Assembly: GCF_001264245.1 (NCBI RefSeq)
Contig: NZ_CP011339.1
Coordinates: 1,798,001-1,862,000, forward strand
DNA length: 64,000 nucleotides
Source of the DNA: Microcystis panniformis FACHB-1757
Lineage (GTDB): Bacteria; Cyanobacteriota; Cyanobacteriia; Cyanobacteriales; Microcystaceae
Direction: 5' to 3'
Below are positions 53,247 to 61,540 of this stretch, in pieces. A program made the translations under genes and the position numbers. The first letter of the stretch is position 1. Each line of letters begins with the position of its first letter. A model generated the notes under the pieces. It did not search any database. It was not told the DNA's origin and was given only the letters and a program-made list of their open reading frames with translations.

Positions 53247-53657
53247 ATGGGATTATTTGACCCTATAGTGCCAACTTTTATGAAATTTTTGCCGATCGCT
53301 CTCGGTACATTCAGCCTTCTGAGTTTATCTGTCAATATTCCTGCTACCGTAGCCACACAACAGCTTTTTTGTCAAGGCCGCATGAATAACGGTTGGTCCT
53401 ATTCGGCAGAATTTCTCAATGGACGTTTTGAACGCATTCGCTGGACGCGTTCTGGTCAACCTCCCCAAGTTTCTAGCCTTAGTTTTAAAAATACTAACAA
53501 CAAAGGACAACCGATTTATCGGGGCAGTTTATTCGCCGCAGTCAGTGTGACTCTGATAGACTTATCGAAAGGAGATGTCCGTCCCGGTTCGCAAATTTCC
53601 GTGGGGGTGGAAGAATGGGGTTGGTCGCGGGGAAACTGCGCTCTTTCTAACCGTTGA
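53247..53657 (+). CDS. Small secreted protein, function unknown
   Basis: 136 residues; the ATG at 53280 is an equally good start. A signal-like hydrophobic segment (PIALGTFSLLSLSVNIPATVA) precedes a ~90-residue mature part (QLFCQGRMNNGWSYSAEF, FERIRWTRSGQPPQ, EEWGWSRGNCALSNR). Two Cys may form a disulfide. I do not recognise the family. The stop codon lies in a relic of an IS200/IS605 right end, so the native C terminus may be altered. Confidence 0.6.
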   Translation: MGLFDPIVPTFMKFLPIALGTFSLLSLSVNIPATVATQQLFCQGRMNNGWSYSAEFLNGRFERIRWTRSGQPPQVSSLSFKNTNNKGQPIYRGSLFAAVSVTLIDLSKGDVRPGSQISVGVEEWGWSRGNCALSNR

Positions 53658-53691
53658 CATCCTCACCGCTGTAAACGGACGGTGATTCCTC
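53653..53691 (-). mobile_element. IS200/IS605 right-end relic
   Basis: Read on the minus strand, GAATCACCGTCCGTTTACAG then CGGTGAGGATGTCAAC. It matches the right end of the tnpB element at 28616-28650 (GAATCGCCGTCCGTTTTACG, CGAGGATGTCAA). No tnpB is attached. It may be a solo end left by imprecise excision. Confidence 0.7.
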
Positions 53692-53707
53692 TCTGTTTTC
53701 TAGAACG

Positions 53708-53737
53708 ACAAAAAAGGCTGAAGCATTTTCAGCCTCG
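53708..53737 (-). terminator. Rho-independent-type terminator downstream of nhaS3
   Basis: On the minus strand: GAGGCTGAAAATGCTTCAGCC followed by a T-run (TTTTTTG). It should end the bicA-nhaS3 transcript. Confidence 0.75.
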
Positions 53738-53765
53738 TCTAAAAAATCAGATTTTACCCGCCAAA

Positions 53766-55181
53766 TTAAGGAATAGGATTAGCCGAATCCTTGCTTTCTA
53801 GGGTTTCGGGAACAGCTTCCGTCTTACCAAAAGCGATTCTCAGGAAGGGAGGGGCCAGGAAAGTCGTTAGGATTACCATAATAATAATCGACACCTCTAA
53901 AGGCTTATCCAAAATTCCGCTGGCCGAACCAATCCCAGCAAAAACTAAACCCACCTCACCCCGGGGAATCATACCCACACCGATGGCGAGGCGATTGATG
54001 CCGGATATACCAAAAACTGCCCAGCCCGTCACCAGTTTACCGATAATCGCCACAACCATCAAAAAGACAGCGATCAAAAGTCCGGCCCGATTCTCCGGTA
54101 CCGTTGGGTTTAAAACACCGAGATCGGCACGCGCTCCCACCGTCACAAAGAAAATCGGTACAAGCAAATCGGCGATCGGTTTGATTAATTCATCCAACTC
54201 GTTGCGGGTATCAGTTTCATCAAGCACCAAACCGGCAGCAAAGGCCCCTAAAATCGCTTCCAGATGAATAGCATTGCCTAAAAATGCCATAAAGAAAGCG
54301 AAGACAAATGCGGGAATAACAATATTTCCCCTGGTTTTCAGCCGCTCCACGATCGCCACAAAACTTTTGTTAAAAATACCTCCCAACAAAATTGATCCGA
54401 TCAAAAAGGCCGTAGCGCTGACAATCAGATAAATAACATTGGTCACATCAATCTCACCAGTTTTGGCTAAACTAGCGACCACAGCCAGAACAATAATACC
54501 GAGGACATCATCGATCACCGCCGCACCGACAATAATTTGCCCTTCTTTGGATTTGAGTTGACCTAACTCTGACAACACCTTCGAGGTAATACCGATACTG
54601 GTTGCCGTTAAGGCTGCCCCCGCAAAAATCGCCGGGATAGCCGCCACATGAAAGACGAGCATTAACCCGGCCGTACCCGCCGCAAAAGGTGCCGCCACCC
54701 CCACACAGGCCACCACCGTGGCTTGAATTCCCACTTCCTTGAGTTGTCGCAGATCCGATTCTAGGCCAATTTCAAACAGCAGAATAATCACACCGATTTC
54801 AGCTAGAACCGAAATCACTTCACTTTGGGACTCAAAGATGCGGTCCACGGCAGCCGGGGCCAATTGATTCAATCCTTGCAGTACCGTCATAATCAGCGAG
54901 TCCGAGGCCGATAGTCCCCCTTCGGGAAAGATGAGCAGATGCAGTGCCGAAACGCCGACAATCACACCGGCCACCAGTTCTCCCAGTACGGGCGGAAAAT
55001 CCAATCGTCTGGCGGCCTCTGCGCCGAGCTTGCTGGCCAGATAAATCACCACCAGCGTCAGCAATACGCCAGAGAGAATAATCGGTGAATCCTCGGCCAC
55101 AACGGTGGCGAGCAAGGGGAGCGGAGTCATGGGGGCTGCTATCTCCCCGATCGAAGGAGGCAGAATAGGGGACAAAATCAT
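53766..55181 (-). CDS. nhaS3: Na+/H+ antiporter (CPA2 family)
   Basis: 471 residues, about 12 spans plus an N-terminal extension. CPA2 hallmarks: LDFPPVLGELVAGVIVG, IGVIILLFEIGLESDLRQL, GAALTATSIGITSKVLSEL, VGAAVIDDVLGIIVLA (paired Asp for ion binding) and MIPRGEVGLVFAGIGSA. In Microcystis this gene follows bicA and/or sbtA; it exports the sodium imported with bicarbonate. The symbol rests on that context. The 119-bp gap from bicA has no gene. Confidence 0.88.
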   Translation of the reverse strand: MILSPILPPSIGEIAAPMTPLPLLATVVAEDSPIILSGVLLTLVVIYLASKLGAEAARRLDFPPVLGELVAGVIVGVSALHLLIFPEGGLSASDSLIMTVLQGLNQLAPAAVDRIFESQSEVISVLAEIGVIILLFEIGLESDLRQLKEVGIQATVVACVGVAAPFAAGTAGLMLVFHVAAIPAIFAGAALTATSIGITSKVLSELGQLKSKEGQIIVGAAVIDDVLGIIVLAVVASLAKTGEIDVTNVIYLIVSATAFLIGSILLGGIFNKSFVAIVERLKTRGNIVIPAFVFAFFMAFLGNAIHLEAILGAFAAGLVLDETDTRNELDELIKPIADLLVPIFFVTVGARADLGVLNPTVPENRAGLLIAVFLMVVAIIGKLVTGWAVFGISGINRLAIGVGMIPRGEVGLVFAGIGSASGILDKPLEVSIIIMVILTTFLAPPFLRIAFGKTEAVPETLESKDSANPIP

Positions 55182-55300
55182 GAGTTTAAAGGGATGAGGG
55201 TTAAAGGTTTTAGGTGGTCATAAAACTGGAGGATAGGAAAAAGGGCCACCGCTCAAGGACAGTCAGGCTGCAGATGGGGTTGCCCAGATCAAGACAAGCA

Positions 55301-57067
55301 TTAGTTGTTTAGTTGATTAACCTCAAAATCCTCTGGTTCTTGGTGAGGATGGGTCTTGACAAAAGTTACCGCTTGTTGTAGGGCGATGGTTCTGTCCATT
55401 AGCACATGATCGGGGGGGAGTTGGGCTAAAATGCCGAGACGTTCCAAACGATGCTGGATTTTGCTGGTGGCACCAACGATAAAGACTTGTAAACTTTTAT
55501 CGATCGCATCTTTAATCGCATTTTCGATCGCTAAAGAAGCTGTCACCCCTAACAAAGGCACATCACTCAAGTCCAAGATTAAAACATCCGCTTCCTTCAT
55601 GGCTGTGTGTTCCCTGGCGATCGCTTTCGAGACTCCAAAGATCATCGGACCACTGAGATAAAATAGGATGATGCGACCGTTAGCTTGGTTGAGTAACCTT
55701 TTTTCTTCTGGACTTAGGAGAATCTCGTCATCGTTATCGGTGATTGTTTTCACTTCCTGCGCTTGCAGTTCACTGAGGCGATCGATGGTGAGAATATTAG
55801 CAATAAAGACCCCCACACCCACAGCAACGATCAGATCGACGAATACTGTTAATAACAGTACACCGTACATGATTAGCGTCCCTTTCAGAGAAATCTTGTG
55901 GGAGCGTTTCAGGAAACTCCAGTCGAGAATATCGATCCCCACTTTTAGGGCAATTCCCGCTAATACCGCCATGGGGATACTCTTAGTTAAACCGGCGGCC
56001 CAGAGAACGACGACTAATAAAATTAAAGCGCGAGTAATGCCAGAAAGGGCAGTGGTCGCACCGGTTTGAATATTGACGACAGTTCCCATCGTGGCCCCGG
56101 CACCGGGTAAACCGCCACAGATTCCTGATACTAAGTTACCAATACCTTGACCGATCAATTCTTTATTCGATTTGTGTTCGGTACGGGTCAAACTATCGGC
56201 AATTACCGCCGTTAATAGGGTATCAATACAACCCAACATCCCTAAAACTGCCCCATCCACCAACATTGTGATCATTTGGGCAGCACTAAAGGTGGGCATT
56301 TGCAGGGTGGGTAAACCCACGGGAATATCCCCAATCCGGCGAATTTCAGCACCTTGGAAGAAAAACAGCGAAATCAGAGTTCCTATCACCAAAGCTAATA
56401 ACTGAGGGGGGACAAAACGCTTGAATTTCGAGGGCATCAGGAAGATGATCGCCAAGGTGATCGCCCCCAGAATGGCTTCAGGGGGATTGATATTAGAGAG
56501 TAGTTCCGGGATTTTCTGCACTGTGCCTAAAACCCCTCCTTTGGGAGCGGCTTGCCCTAAAAAGGGCGGAATTTGCAGAATGATCAGGATTACCCCGATC
56601 CCAGACATAAAGCCAGAAATAACGCTATAGGGCATCAGGGTGATGTATTTACCCATTTTGAAGATACCGAACAGAATCTGGAAAATGCCCGCTAACATGA
56701 CTACCGTAAAGGCCATGGGTAGGCCTAATTCGGGATTTCTGGCGGTTAAACTGGCCACGATCGCCGTCATTACTACCGTCATCGGCCCCGTTGGTTCCGA
56801 AATTAACGTGGGGGTGCCACCAAAAAGGGCAGCAAAAAAACCCACACAGACAGCACCGTACAAACCAGCGATCGCACCAGCCCCAGAAGCTACACCGAAA
56901 GCGAGAGCTAGAGGGAGAGAAACGATGGCAGCTGTGAGACCACCGAATATATCGCCCCGCAAATTGTCAAAATGAATACGATTGGTTATTTGCATGAGAA
57001 TCCAACTGAGCAAAGGGTTTTTTGCCATAACAAAACCGGCGGTTGAGAGACCAGCCTTGATAGACAA
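55301..57067 (-). CDS. bicA: SulP-family Na+-dependent bicarbonate transporter BicA
   Basis: 588 residues. SulP membrane core: GDIFGGLTAAIVSLPLALAF, TLISEPTGPMTVVMTAIVA, GLPGAGATMGTVVNIQTGA, and about a dozen spans. The C-terminal STAS domain (LSGPMIFGVSKAIAREH, ADVLILDLSDVPLLGVTAS) is on the cytoplasmic side. BicA imports bicarbonate with sodium, low affinity but high flux. In this window it has nhaS3 downstream and a divergent LysR gene upstream, but no sbtA. Confidence 0.93.
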   Translation of the reverse strand: MSIKAGLSTAGFVMAKNPLLSWILMQITNRIHFDNLRGDIFGGLTAAIVSLPLALAFGVASGAGAIAGLYGAVCVGFFAALFGGTPTLISEPTGPMTVVMTAIVASLTARNPELGLPMAFTVVMLAGIFQILFGIFKMGKYITLMPYSVISGFMSGIGVILIILQIPPFLGQAAPKGGVLGTVQKIPELLSNINPPEAILGAITLAIIFLMPSKFKRFVPPQLLALVIGTLISLFFFQGAEIRRIGDIPVGLPTLQMPTFSAAQMITMLVDGAVLGMLGCIDTLLTAVIADSLTRTEHKSNKELIGQGIGNLVSGICGGLPGAGATMGTVVNIQTGATTALSGITRALILLVVVLWAAGLTKSIPMAVLAGIALKVGIDILDWSFLKRSHKISLKGTLIMYGVLLLTVFVDLIVAVGVGVFIANILTIDRLSELQAQEVKTITDNDDEILLSPEEKRLLNQANGRIILFYLSGPMIFGVSKAIAREHTAMKEADVLILDLSDVPLLGVTASLAIENAIKDAIDKSLQVFIVGATSKIQHRLERLGILAQLPPDHVLMDRTIALQQAVTFVKTHPHQEPEDFEVNQLNN

Positions 57068-57145
57068 AAGTTTATGGTTTTTAAAGATCGATTGTTATAA
57101 ATCTATACTAGAACGGATATCTTGACAAGCAAATTTTATAAATTG

Positions 57146-57188
57146 AGTTTAAATCGATATATCTTTACAAAAGTATTGATTTAAACCT
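57146..57188. promoter_or_regulatory. Palindromic operator in the bicA-LysR intergenic region
   Basis: AGTTTAAATCGATA and TATTGATTTAAACCT form an inverted repeat (GTTTAAATC/GATTTAAAC exact, 9 bp) with a 14-bp spacer, in the 230-bp gap between divergent bicA and ccmR2. The size and place suit binding by a LysR dimer or tetramer. The binding itself is inference. Confidence 0.65.
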
Positions 57189-57297
57189 ATGATATAAGCG
57201 GGGTGGGGAGGTTTTTACTCGTTCCCCTCCATTCCTGCTTCTGTTTAGCAAAGCTCCTCAAGGCAGTAACAGAAGTGTAGCTCTCTAGAGGCCTCTC

Positions 57298-58218
57298 TTG
57301 ATTCACGCCACTTTACATCAACTGATTGTCTTTGAAGCGACCGCTCGTCATGGCAGTTTTACCAGGGCTGCTGAAGAACTATCGATCACCCAACCCACCG
57401 TTTCCACCCAGATGAAACAACTGACTAAATCAGTGGGTTTACCCTTATTTGAACAGATAGGCAAACGTTTGTATTTAACCGAGGCCGGACGCAGTTTATT
57501 AGTCACCTGTCAAGCAGTCCTCAAGGATCTTGATAACTTTGAGATGGCGATCGCCGATATCAAGGGCATTAAACAGGGTAAACTGCGTTTAGCTGCGGTA
57601 TCCACAGCCCAATATTTAATCCCTCAGATCCTAGGTCCTTTTTGTCAACAGTACCAAGGGGTGGATGTGTCCCTAGAATTGACCAATCACCAAGACCTAG
57701 AAACAAGGATGATCAATAATGTTGATGACCTATATATTTTAAGCGAACCCCCCCAAGAGCTAAACCTGGAGATTCAACCGTTTCTGGAAAATCCCCTCGT
57801 GGTTATTGCTCGCAAAGATCACCCCCTAGCGGGACAGAAAAAAATTCCGATTAAACGACTGCAAGGGGAACCTTTTATTATGCGGGAAATGGGATCGGGA
57901 ATTAGACGGGCAGTACAGCAAATTTTTCTCGACCATGGCATCACCGTATCTCTGCGTTTGGAAATCGGCAATAATGAAGCCATTAAACAAGCGATCGCTG
58001 GTGGTTTAGGAATTTCAGTTCTGTCTCAGCACGTCTTAAATTTAGATAATCCCAATGGGGAATTTACCATCCTTGACGTGGAAGATTTTCCCATCCAACG
58101 CCATTGGTATGTGGTTTATCCCAAGGATAAAAAACTATCTGTGATCGCCAAGACTTTTCTGGATTATCTCCTCAATATTCAGCCCCAATCCCTCTTAAAG
58201 GTCAAAATTTCTAGATGA
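57298..58218 (+). CDS. ccmR2: LysR-type regulator of inorganic-carbon uptake (CcmR/CmpR-like)
   Basis: 306 residues from a TTG at 57298 (MIHATLHQLIVFEATARHG in translation). Helix-turn-helix SFTRAAEELSITQPTVSTQ, then a substrate-binding domain (GKLRLAAVSTAQYLIPQIL, PFIMREMGSGIRRAV, AIAGGLGISVLSQHVL). CcmR/CmpR proteins sense 2-oxoglutarate, NADP or 2-phosphoglycolate. Divergent position to bicA matches the ccmR2 gene of Microcystis. A hairpin (ACCCCATCTTT...AAGATGGGGT, 58222-58246) follows its stop. Confidence 0.9.
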   Translation: MIHATLHQLIVFEATARHGSFTRAAEELSITQPTVSTQMKQLTKSVGLPLFEQIGKRLYLTEAGRSLLVTCQAVLKDLDNFEMAIADIKGIKQGKLRLAAVSTAQYLIPQILGPFCQQYQGVDVSLELTNHQDLETRMINNVDDLYILSEPPQELNLEIQPFLENPLVVIARKDHPLAGQKKIPIKRLQGEPFIMREMGSGIRRAVQQIFLDHGITVSLRLEIGNNEAIKQAIAGGLGISVLSQHVLNLDNPNGEFTILDVEDFPIQRHWYVVYPKDKKLSVIAKTFLDYLLNIQPQSLLKVKISR

Positions 58219-58221
58219 GAA

Positions 58222-58246
58222 ACCCCATCTTTGTTGAAGATGGGGT
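58222..58246. terminator. Hairpin between convergent ccmR2 and ftsH
   Basis: ACCCCATCTT, short loop, AAGATGGGGT. No long T-run on either strand. Confidence 0.5.
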
Positions 58247-58266
58247 AAGGTAAAAATCAAATCAAT

Positions 58267-60144
58267 CTAAACAGTAACAGGTTCTCGATCGAGGGGTTTA
58301 ACGCGATCGAGCAGTGCTTGCAACTGTTCCCCTTCAATCACCTCTTTACTGAGGATTTCTTGGGCAATTTCTTCGAGTAAATCGCGATTTTGAGCAAGGA
58401 TATCCAGGGCCTGCTGATGACCATTTTCGACAATCTCTTTCACTTCATTATCGATCGCTTTGGCCGTATCATCGCTCACCAAGCGCCGGGGATTCATCAT
58501 GCCATCTCCCAGAAAACTATTCTGTTGACCTTTTTCGTAGGCTAGAGGACCCAAGGTCTTACTCATACCATAGGTCGTCACCATGCGTTCGGCCAAGTCC
58601 GTCGCCCGCTGCAGGTCATTAGCAGCCCCAGTAGTAATACTACCAAAGATAATTTCCTCGGCGGCCCGACCGCCTAAAAGAGTAGCAATTTGGTCGCGTA
58701 ATTCCGTATCATCCATAAGGAAACGGTCTTCCGTGGGCATTTGCAGGGTATAACCGAGGGCTGCCATACCGCGAGGCACGATCGAAATCTTAGCAACTTT
58801 ACCACCCCCCGGCATAACTGCACCGACGAGAGCGTGACCAACTTCGTGATAAGCGACGATTTTCTTCTCTTTTTCCGAGAGAACCCGGCTTTTCTTCTCT
58901 AAACCGGCCACTACCCGCTCGATTGCCTCATTAAAGTCCTCTTGGGCGACGGTGCTGCGTTGATTGCGGGCTGCCAATAAAGCGGCCTCATTGACTAGAT
59001 TAGCTAAGTCAGCACCAGCAAAACCGGGGGTACGGGTAGCAATCTGTTTTAAATCCACATCTGAGCCTAATTTTACCTTACCTGCGTAGATTTCGAGGAT
59101 TTTTAAGCGTCCAGCCAGATCGGGACGATCAACTAACACTTGGCGATCAAAACGGCCGGGGCGTAAAAGAGCGGGATCAAGAGTTTCTGGGCGATTAGTA
59201 GCGGCCAGCACGATTACCGTCGCATCACCAGCGTTAAAACCGTCCATTTCCGTCAATAATTGGTTTAAAGTCTGTTCCCGTTCATCGTTACCCCCCATAA
59301 AATTACCGTTAGCGCGAGATTTACCGATCGCGTCTAATTCATCGATAAAAATAATACAGGGGGCTTTTTTCTTGGCCTGTTCAAACAGATCTCGCACTCG
59401 GGCCGCACCTGCACCGACAAAGAGTTCCACGAATTCCGACCCCGAGATACTAAAGAAAGGAACTCCCGCTTCTCCCGCGACTGCTTTTGCCAGCAGGGTT
59501 TTGCCTGTCCCCGGCGGACCGACTAGGAGGACACCCTTGGGAATCCGCGCCCCGATTTGAATGTAACGTTGGGGATATTTAAGAAATTCGACGATTTCTG
59601 CCAATTCGGTTTTCGCTTCTTCCACACCGGCCACATCTTTAAAAGTGGTTTTGGTGGTATCTCCTTCCACATAGACTTTAGCGCGACTTTTGGTAATCGA
59701 TAAAGCCCCGGCTGGACCACCGCCACCGCTGCGAGCGAGGAAAAATTGCCAAATACCGACAAAAATCAGGGGAGGAATCACCCAACTAAGGACACTGCCA
59801 ATCCAGCCATTTTTTGGCGGTGGCGCGGCGGCGAATTCTACGCCCTTGGCTTCTAGACGTTTGGGCAATTCTAGGTCAAAAATCGGTGTAGTGCTGAAAA
59901 TTCGTCCGTAGTTGCCCTCTTGGTCGTTTTTAAGCTGATAACGAATCTCATTCTGTCCCACGGATACCCTAGCGACGTTGCCATCTTCCACTTGGTCGAT
60001 AAAAAGACTATAGGGAACTTTGGGGACGCTAGGGCCAAATAATTGCGGGAAAAGAAGGTTAACAATCAGAAATAAGCCGCCTACGGCTAATAAAACATTA
60101 CCGATCAGGCGAGATTGTGAAGGAGGTTTGCTTTTTATACTCAT
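58267..60144 (-). CDS. ftsH: FtsH ATP-dependent zinc metalloprotease
   Basis: 625 residues. Two N-terminal membrane spans (~12-32, ~112-132) with a lumenal/periplasmic loop between; then the AAA+ module: Walker A GPPGTGKTLLAKAVAGE, pore loop ISGSEFVELFVGAGA, Walker B CIIFIDELDAIG, SRH ATNRPETLDPALLRPGRF; then zinc site HEVGHALVG and the third ligand Asp in TDLAERMVTTYGMS. It degrades membrane and soluble proteins, including damaged photosystem II D1 in cyanobacteria. Which of the several cyanobacterial FtsH paralogues this is cannot be decided here. Confidence 0.96.
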   Translation of the reverse strand: MSIKSKPPSQSRLIGNVLLAVGGLFLIVNLLFPQLFGPSVPKVPYSLFIDQVEDGNVARVSVGQNEIRYQLKNDQEGNYGRIFSTTPIFDLELPKRLEAKGVEFAAAPPPKNGWIGSVLSWVIPPLIFVGIWQFFLARSGGGGPAGALSITKSRAKVYVEGDTTKTTFKDVAGVEEAKTELAEIVEFLKYPQRYIQIGARIPKGVLLVGPPGTGKTLLAKAVAGEAGVPFFSISGSEFVELFVGAGAARVRDLFEQAKKKAPCIIFIDELDAIGKSRANGNFMGGNDEREQTLNQLLTEMDGFNAGDATVIVLAATNRPETLDPALLRPGRFDRQVLVDRPDLAGRLKILEIYAGKVKLGSDVDLKQIATRTPGFAGADLANLVNEAALLAARNQRSTVAQEDFNEAIERVVAGLEKKSRVLSEKEKKIVAYHEVGHALVGAVMPGGGKVAKISIVPRGMAALGYTLQMPTEDRFLMDDTELRDQIATLLGGRAAEEIIFGSITTGAANDLQRATDLAERMVTTYGMSKTLGPLAYEKGQQNSFLGDGMMNPRRLVSDDTAKAIDNEVKEIVENGHQQALDILAQNRDLLEEIAQEILSKEVIEGEQLQALLDRVKPLDREPVTV

Positions 60145-60211
60145 TGCTGGGCCTGATTGATTAAAATTAGTCTCTATCCTCTCCTCATTGTAGGCTGTTG
60201 ACTGCTCAAGT

Positions 60212-61405
60212 TCAGATTGAATCAGGCGGGGGATTACCGTCGTCTTCGGGCGGTTTTTGCCCTAGTAAAGCCTCTAGACGGGTTTGGGCAAGCTCAAAAT
60301 CCGGCGCAATCCCTAAAGCTTTTTGATAACAGGCGATCGCTGCTTGGGTTTCGCCTAAATTTTCTAGGGTACTGCCGCGATTGTACCAAGCTTGATAAAA
60401 ATTATCGTCCGCTTCTAGCACCTGTTGCCAACATTCTAAAGCCTCTTGCCAACGTTGCAGTCCGTATAGGGCGCTGCCTCTAGCGTTAATGACTTGGTGA
60501 TCGTTGGGGGTGATTTCTAGGGCGCGATCATAACTATTTAAAGCTTCTTCGTAGTTACCGATCATGGCTAAGGCACTACCACGATTATGCCAGGCCGAGG
60601 CTAATTGGGGATCGATCGTCAAGGCCTGTTCCCAATCGGCGATCGCATTTGACCAATTGCCTAAATTTGCCTGTTCTAAGCCCTGATTAAACCAATCTTC
60701 GGCAGTTTCAGGGTTTTTACCCTCCTGGGGGGAAAATTGAGCGATGAGACTATCAATAATGCTTTCTGCGTCCTTATTTTCGATGCCCAATTGTTCGGCC
60801 ATTTGGCCCGCTAGGGTAGGATCGTTTTGCAGACGGTCAAATAATTCATCGAGGGTCAGGGTTTCTAATTGGGGATTTTCTGGGTCAGCACCGTTAAAAT
60901 CGCTAGTTTCACCCGAATATGAGAGATTTTCTGGGGGTTGCGGCTGGGAATAACTGCCCGGGGCCTCATCGTCGCCGGCGTATTCCCAGATTAAAGTGGC
61001 AGTTTCTTTGGTGTAGAGTTGATAACCGATCTCGTAGGAAGCTTCACCAATACGTTCAATCCCGGGGAAAGCGCGAGCTAATTCTCCCAAACGGATCATT
61101 CTGGTGGCGAGAAGTTGGTTAAGGGAAGCGGAGGATTGCAGACGGCTCCCAAAGCGCTCTAACCATTCTACCCAATCTTTTTGCCGACCTCGATCGCCCA
61201 ATTTCTCAAAAAATCTCAGAATTCTGCCTTCGTGCCAACCGTGGGACACTCCATCGAGTAACTGCATATAGAGAAACTCGTAGTCTGTATCGGTTAGGGG
61301 AACAGATTCGATCGCTTGTACTCTCCCCTTTCCCCCTTGTCCCCCCAAAAGTCGGGTAAAAAAGTTTTCGATCGCACGCCAAAGTTTTCTTAAAAGTCCC
61401 TGCAT
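60212..61405 (-). CDS. TPR-repeat protein
   Basis: 397 residues from the ATG at 61405 (MQGLLRKLWRAIENFFTRL); a TTG 45 bases upstream is less likely. N-terminal region ~1-190 with YEFLYMQLLDGVSHGWHEG and GSRLQSSASLNQLLATRM is unrecognised. An acidic Pro-rich linker follows, then a short helical segment (LDELFDRLQNDPTLAGQMA). Three TPR repeats (EDWFNQGLEQANLGNWSNA, ASAWHNRGSALAMIGNYEEA, YQAWYNRGSTLENLGETQA) form a protein-binding scaffold. No enzyme motif. Common cyanobacterial arrangement; role unknown. Confidence 0.88.
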   Translation of the reverse strand: MQGLLRKLWRAIENFFTRLLGGQGGKGRVQAIESVPLTDTDYEFLYMQLLDGVSHGWHEGRILRFFEKLGDRGRQKDWVEWLERFGSRLQSSASLNQLLATRMIRLGELARAFPGIERIGEASYEIGYQLYTKETATLIWEYAGDDEAPGSYSQPQPPENLSYSGETSDFNGADPENPQLETLTLDELFDRLQNDPTLAGQMAEQLGIENKDAESIIDSLIAQFSPQEGKNPETAEDWFNQGLEQANLGNWSNAIADWEQALTIDPQLASAWHNRGSALAMIGNYEEALNSYDRALEITPNDHQVINARGSALYGLQRWQEALECWQQVLEADDNFYQAWYNRGSTLENLGETQAAIACYQKALGIAPDFELAQTRLEALLGQKPPEDDGNPPPDSI

Positions 61406-61469
61406 TCTAATCTCGACACTGGTTTTATTAATCTTGCAAGCATCACCCAATTAGTCTAGCAGTTATCAG

Positions 61470-61540
61470 TTATCGGGGATTGACTCTCCCCCGCTAACCG
61501 CGGAGCGCGGTGTAGCGGGGGATTCTCGGTTCTTAGGCTT
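61470..61540 (-). ncRNA. Candidate reRNA/omegaRNA end of the tnpB element
   Basis: Downstream of tnpB, read on its strand, a strong stem (CCCCCGCTACACCGCG, CGGTTAGCGGGGG) lies just after the ORF. Right ends of active tnpB elements encode the guide-RNA scaffold here. Inference from position and structure. Confidence 0.45.

Noticed and set aside
55182..55300. sbtA remnant between bicA and nhaS3
   Set aside because: The 119-bp gap gives no SbtA-like coding sequence in any frame I read.
55431..56975. Several plus-strand ORFs within bicA
   Set aside because: Antisense frames of a well-supported membrane-protein gene; low complexity is due to codon bias.
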